This document shows, piece after piece, positions 29,960 to 31,811 of a DNA stretch of 31,811 nucleotides. The DNA is from Spirochaetales bacterium. Lineage in GTDB: Bacteria > Spirochaetota > Spirochaetia > DSM-27196 > PWMO01. A model generated the notes under the pieces. The model searched no databases and was not told the DNA's origin. It was given only the letters and a program-made list of their open reading frames with translations. Where the stretch lies: assembly GCA_007130025.1 (NCBI GenBank), contig SLTF01000184.1:1-31811 (forward strand), given 5' to 3'. A program made the position numbers and the translations under genes. Each line of letters begins with the position of its first letter. The first letter of the stretch is position 1.

Positions 29960-30904
29960 ATGATGAAACACCGAATTTTCGCCGCAGTTGCGGTGCTGTT
30001 TGTTGCCGCGGCGGCGATTCTGATACCGGCGGTAGTGCTGCCAAGACTGCAGAGCCGGCCCGGTCGCACAGACCGGCGCGCCGAAGAGATCGCAACGGGA
30101 ATACCGGCAACCGAACAGGCGATCGGGGTCCTGACCGAGGAGAGCCGCATCGAAACCCTGAGGTCGTACGTTCGCCTTCCGGCCGAGATCAAGGCGGCAA
30201 CCAGCGTCGAGGTGTTCGCCGATACCGGCGGCACACTCAGAGCGGTATCGGTTCAGGTCGGAGAACGGGTTACCTCCAACCAGATCCTGGCCCACGTTGA
30301 TCCATCCAGACCCGGAAGCCGATTTGAGCCCAGTCCGGTTCGTGCGCCGGTCGCAGCAACGGTCACCGGGGTACATCGGGACATCGGCGATCGCATCGCC
30401 ACCAGCACCCCGCTGTTCCGTCTGGAGACACTGTCTGATCTCGAGATCGTTGTGTCGGTGCCGGAGCGATATCTGGCGGCGGTCCATTCGCGCACGACCG
30501 CCGACCTGAGCGTCGCGGCTCTTGGAGATCGGTCCGTCGGACTGGAGATCAAACGCATCAGCCCGGTACTCGACCCGGTTCGACGCAGCAAGGAGGTGAC
30601 GTTCCGGCCGGGGGCAACCGCCCGTGGAATCGAGCCGGGCATGTTCGGGGAGGTAAGACTGTTGATTGTCGAGCGTCGTGATGCGCTCACCGTACCCACG
30701 GTGGCCCTGCTCACCCGGGACGCAAGGGAGGTGGTCTACGTTGTCGAAGACGAATGGGCCGTCGAGCGCCAAGTGCAGACCGGTCTCATCGTCTCCGGAC
30801 GGGTCGAGATCACCGCCGGACTGAACCCGGGAGACGTCGTCGCGGTTTCCGGCCACCAGCAGCTCGAAGACGCAAGGGCTGTGCGCTCGGGAGGCGGTCA
30901 ATGA
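29960..30904 (+). CDS. RND efflux periplasmic adaptor (membrane fusion protein), hairpin-less type
   Basis: A 314-residue adaptor linking the inner-membrane RND pump to an outer-membrane channel. The N-terminus is basic with a hydrophobic segment (6-28), an uncleaved anchor or signal without a lipobox cysteine. The barrel-sandwich halves are GTLRAVSVQVGERVTSNQILAHVD and VRAPVAATVTGVHRDIGDRI. They are separated by only about 15 residues, so the alpha-helical coiled-coil hairpin that normally reaches the TolC channel is absent. Beta-barrel and membrane-proximal domains follow. Shortened adaptors of this kind are known from Borrelia (BesA). AGGAG precedes the ATG at 29960 (29963 is an alternative). 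Its stop overlaps the pump gene by 4 bp. Confidence 0.88.
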   Translation: MMKHRIFAAVAVLFVAAAAILIPAVVLPRLQSRPGRTDRRAEEIATGIPATEQAIGVLTEESRIETLRSYVRLPAEIKAATSVEVFADTGGTLRAVSVQVGERVTSNQILAHVDPSRPGSRFEPSPVRAPVAATVTGVHRDIGDRIATSTPLFRLETLSDLEIVVSVPERYLAAVHSRTTADLSVAALGDRSVGLEIKRISPVLDPVRRSKEVTFRPGATARGIEPGMFGEVRLLIVERRDALTVPTVALLTRDAREVVYVVEDEWAVERQVQTGLIVSGRVEITAGLNPGDVVAVSGHQQLEDARAVRSGGGQ

Positions 30905-31811
30905 GTGTTACCCGCACCATATTCAACCGGCCGGTCACCATTCTGGTGCTCTTTGTGACCCTGACCGGACTTGGACTGTTCAGTGCGCTGTCGATGCCGG
31001 TGAACCTCTTCCCCGAAGTCGAACTGCCCATGATCACGGTTTCCACGGTCTACCCGGGCGCGGGCCCGAGTGAAATCGAACGCCTGGTCACCAGACCCCT
31101 GGAGAGCTCGCTCGCGAACATCGGCGGCATCGAATCAATGACCTCCACGTCAACCGAAGGGGTGAGCCGGGTCATGATCAAGTTCAACTGGGATGTTGAC
31201 CTGACCGAGGCCTCCAACGAGATCCGCGATCAGCTGGACCGGGTGCGATCCGAACTTCCGACGGGCATACAGTCCCCTCGCATCATGAAATTCGATCCAT
31301 CGTCGATGCCGATCCTCGGCATCGCGGTTCGGGGAAACCGCTCCCTCGAAGAACTGCGCGCCTTGTCCGAGGACCGGATCGACTGGCGCCTCGAGCAGAT
31401 CCCCGGTGTCGCGCAGGTTTCGACCCAGGGGGGACGCGACACCATCGTTGGAGTGGAAATCGAACAGAACCGACTCGAGGCATTCGGATTCACGGTCACG
31501 CAGGTGGCCGAGATGATCGGAGCACACAACATCGAAGGCGCCGGCGGCAGCGTCGATGAGGACTCCCGCAGCCTGCTGGTGCGCACCGCCGGCGAGTTCA
31601 CCGATCTCGACCAGATCTCGCAGACGGTGATCGGGTTTCGCGCCGGCCGTCCGGTGATGCTGCACGAAATCGCCGAGGTGGAACTGCGCCTCGACGATCC
31701 CGACGAACTGGTCTATATCAACGGTGAGCCGGCCATCTATCTGTCGGTACAGCGCGAGAGCGGCTCCAACTCGGTCGACGTTGCCGAACGAGTGCGAGCC
31801 GAGCTTGGCAG
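30901..31811 (+). CDS. RND-family efflux pump, N-terminal part (3' truncated by window)
   Basis: About 303 residues are present of a protein normally over 1000 residues long. It begins with the first transmembrane helix after RTIFNRPV (residues 12-32, ILVLFVTLTGLGLFSALSMP), then NLFPEVELPMITVSTVYPGAGPSEIERLVTRPLE, the characteristic start of the porter domain in AcrB/MexB and related HAE1 pumps. The porter subdomains PN1/PN2 follow. It exports drugs, detergents or lipophilic compounds using the proton (or sodium) gradient; the substrate cannot be inferred. It is translationally coupled to the adaptor gene (ATGA). No outer-membrane channel gene is visible, so it must lie downstream or elsewhere. 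Confidence 0.92.
   Translation, partial: MSVTRTIFNRPVTILVLFVTLTGLGLFSALSMPVNLFPEVELPMITVSTVYPGAGPSEIERLVTRPLESSLANIGGIESMTSTSTEGVSRVMIKFNWDVDLTEASNEIRDQLDRVRSELPTGIQSPRIMKFDPSSMPILGIAVRGNRSLEELRALSEDRIDWRLEQIPGVAQVSTQGGRDTIVGVEIEQNRLEAFGFTVTQVAEMIGAHNIEGAGGSVDEDSRSLLVRTAGEFTDLDQISQTVIGFRAGRPVMLHEIAEVELRLDDPDELVYINGEPAIYLSVQRESGSNSVDVAERVRAELG

Noticed and set aside
1..31811. Mobile element, prophage or defence island
   Set aside because: No transposase, integrase, terminal repeats, toxin-antitoxin pair or CRISPR repeat was seen; gene content is housekeeping and metabolic with even composition.

Overview
The window looks like chromosomal DNA of a free-living, GC-rich (roughly 60 % by eye) bacterium. 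My best guess is a spirochaete of the Spirochaeta/Alkalispirochaeta kind, at about 60 % confidence. The reasons are indirect. The RND adaptor lacks the alpha-helical hairpin, as in Borrelia BesA. The peptide permease has a long periplasmic insert. One regulator joins a receiver-like domain, an ATPase domain and a cyclic-nucleotide domain. The G3P oxidation set carries a DUF1667 protein. There is no rRNA, CRISPR array, prophage or insertion sequence, and I see no tRNA by eye. Coding density is very high and no gene-free stretch exceeds about 260 bp.

Layout. 1-1762 (+): the end of a metal or small-solute ABC ATPase, a DtxR-family metalloregulator and TrmH. 1709-3034 (-): a fusion of a PTS EIIA domain, a pyruvate-kinase-C-like domain and a diadenylate cyclase (c-di-AMP) domain. 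3138-5200 (+): a translationally coupled pair resembling 3-ketosphinganine reductase and serine palmitoyltransferase, i.e. the start of sphingolipid synthesis. 5218-6864 (-): an MDR oxidoreductase and a CDP-alcohol phosphatidyltransferase. 6981-7580 (+): a membrane-anchored MsrB without its zinc site. 7677-13649 (+): a complete five-gene peptide ABC transporter operon. 13655-14627 (-): two small membrane proteins, divergent from an HMA metallochaperone (14682-14927, +). 14941-16248 (-): pseudo-receiver/HATPase/cNMP-binding regulator. 16334-22141: a glycerol catabolism locus, with three minus-strand redox genes divergent from a SorC-type regulator and glpK. 22181-28935 (-): metF, rpsD with a clear terminator, a DEAD-box helicase, pgmB, glnS and an exported protein. 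29110-31811 (+): a TetR regulator, a hairpin-less RND adaptor and the start of an RND pump, with two related palindromic operators in front of tetR and of the pump operon.

How the genes work together. GlpK makes glycerol-3-phosphate; the FAD/[2Fe-2S] trio probably oxidises it; the SorC protein, between the two divergent transcripts, probably senses a phosphorylated intermediate. The TetR protein probably represses itself and the RND pump. The SPT/KDSR pair would supply sphinganine, but ceramide synthase is not in the window.

The most unusual signal is a recurring geometry. At five places a plausible -10 hexamer ends 6-7 bases before an ATG, which places +1 on or next to the start codon. The genes are the ketosphinganine reductase, the HMA chaperone, the SorC regulator, the helicase and an 18-codon ORF upstream of tetR. 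This suggests leaderless transcripts. The EIIA-diadenylate cyclase fusion and the pseudo-receiver/HATPase/cNMP fusion are the other strongest leads.
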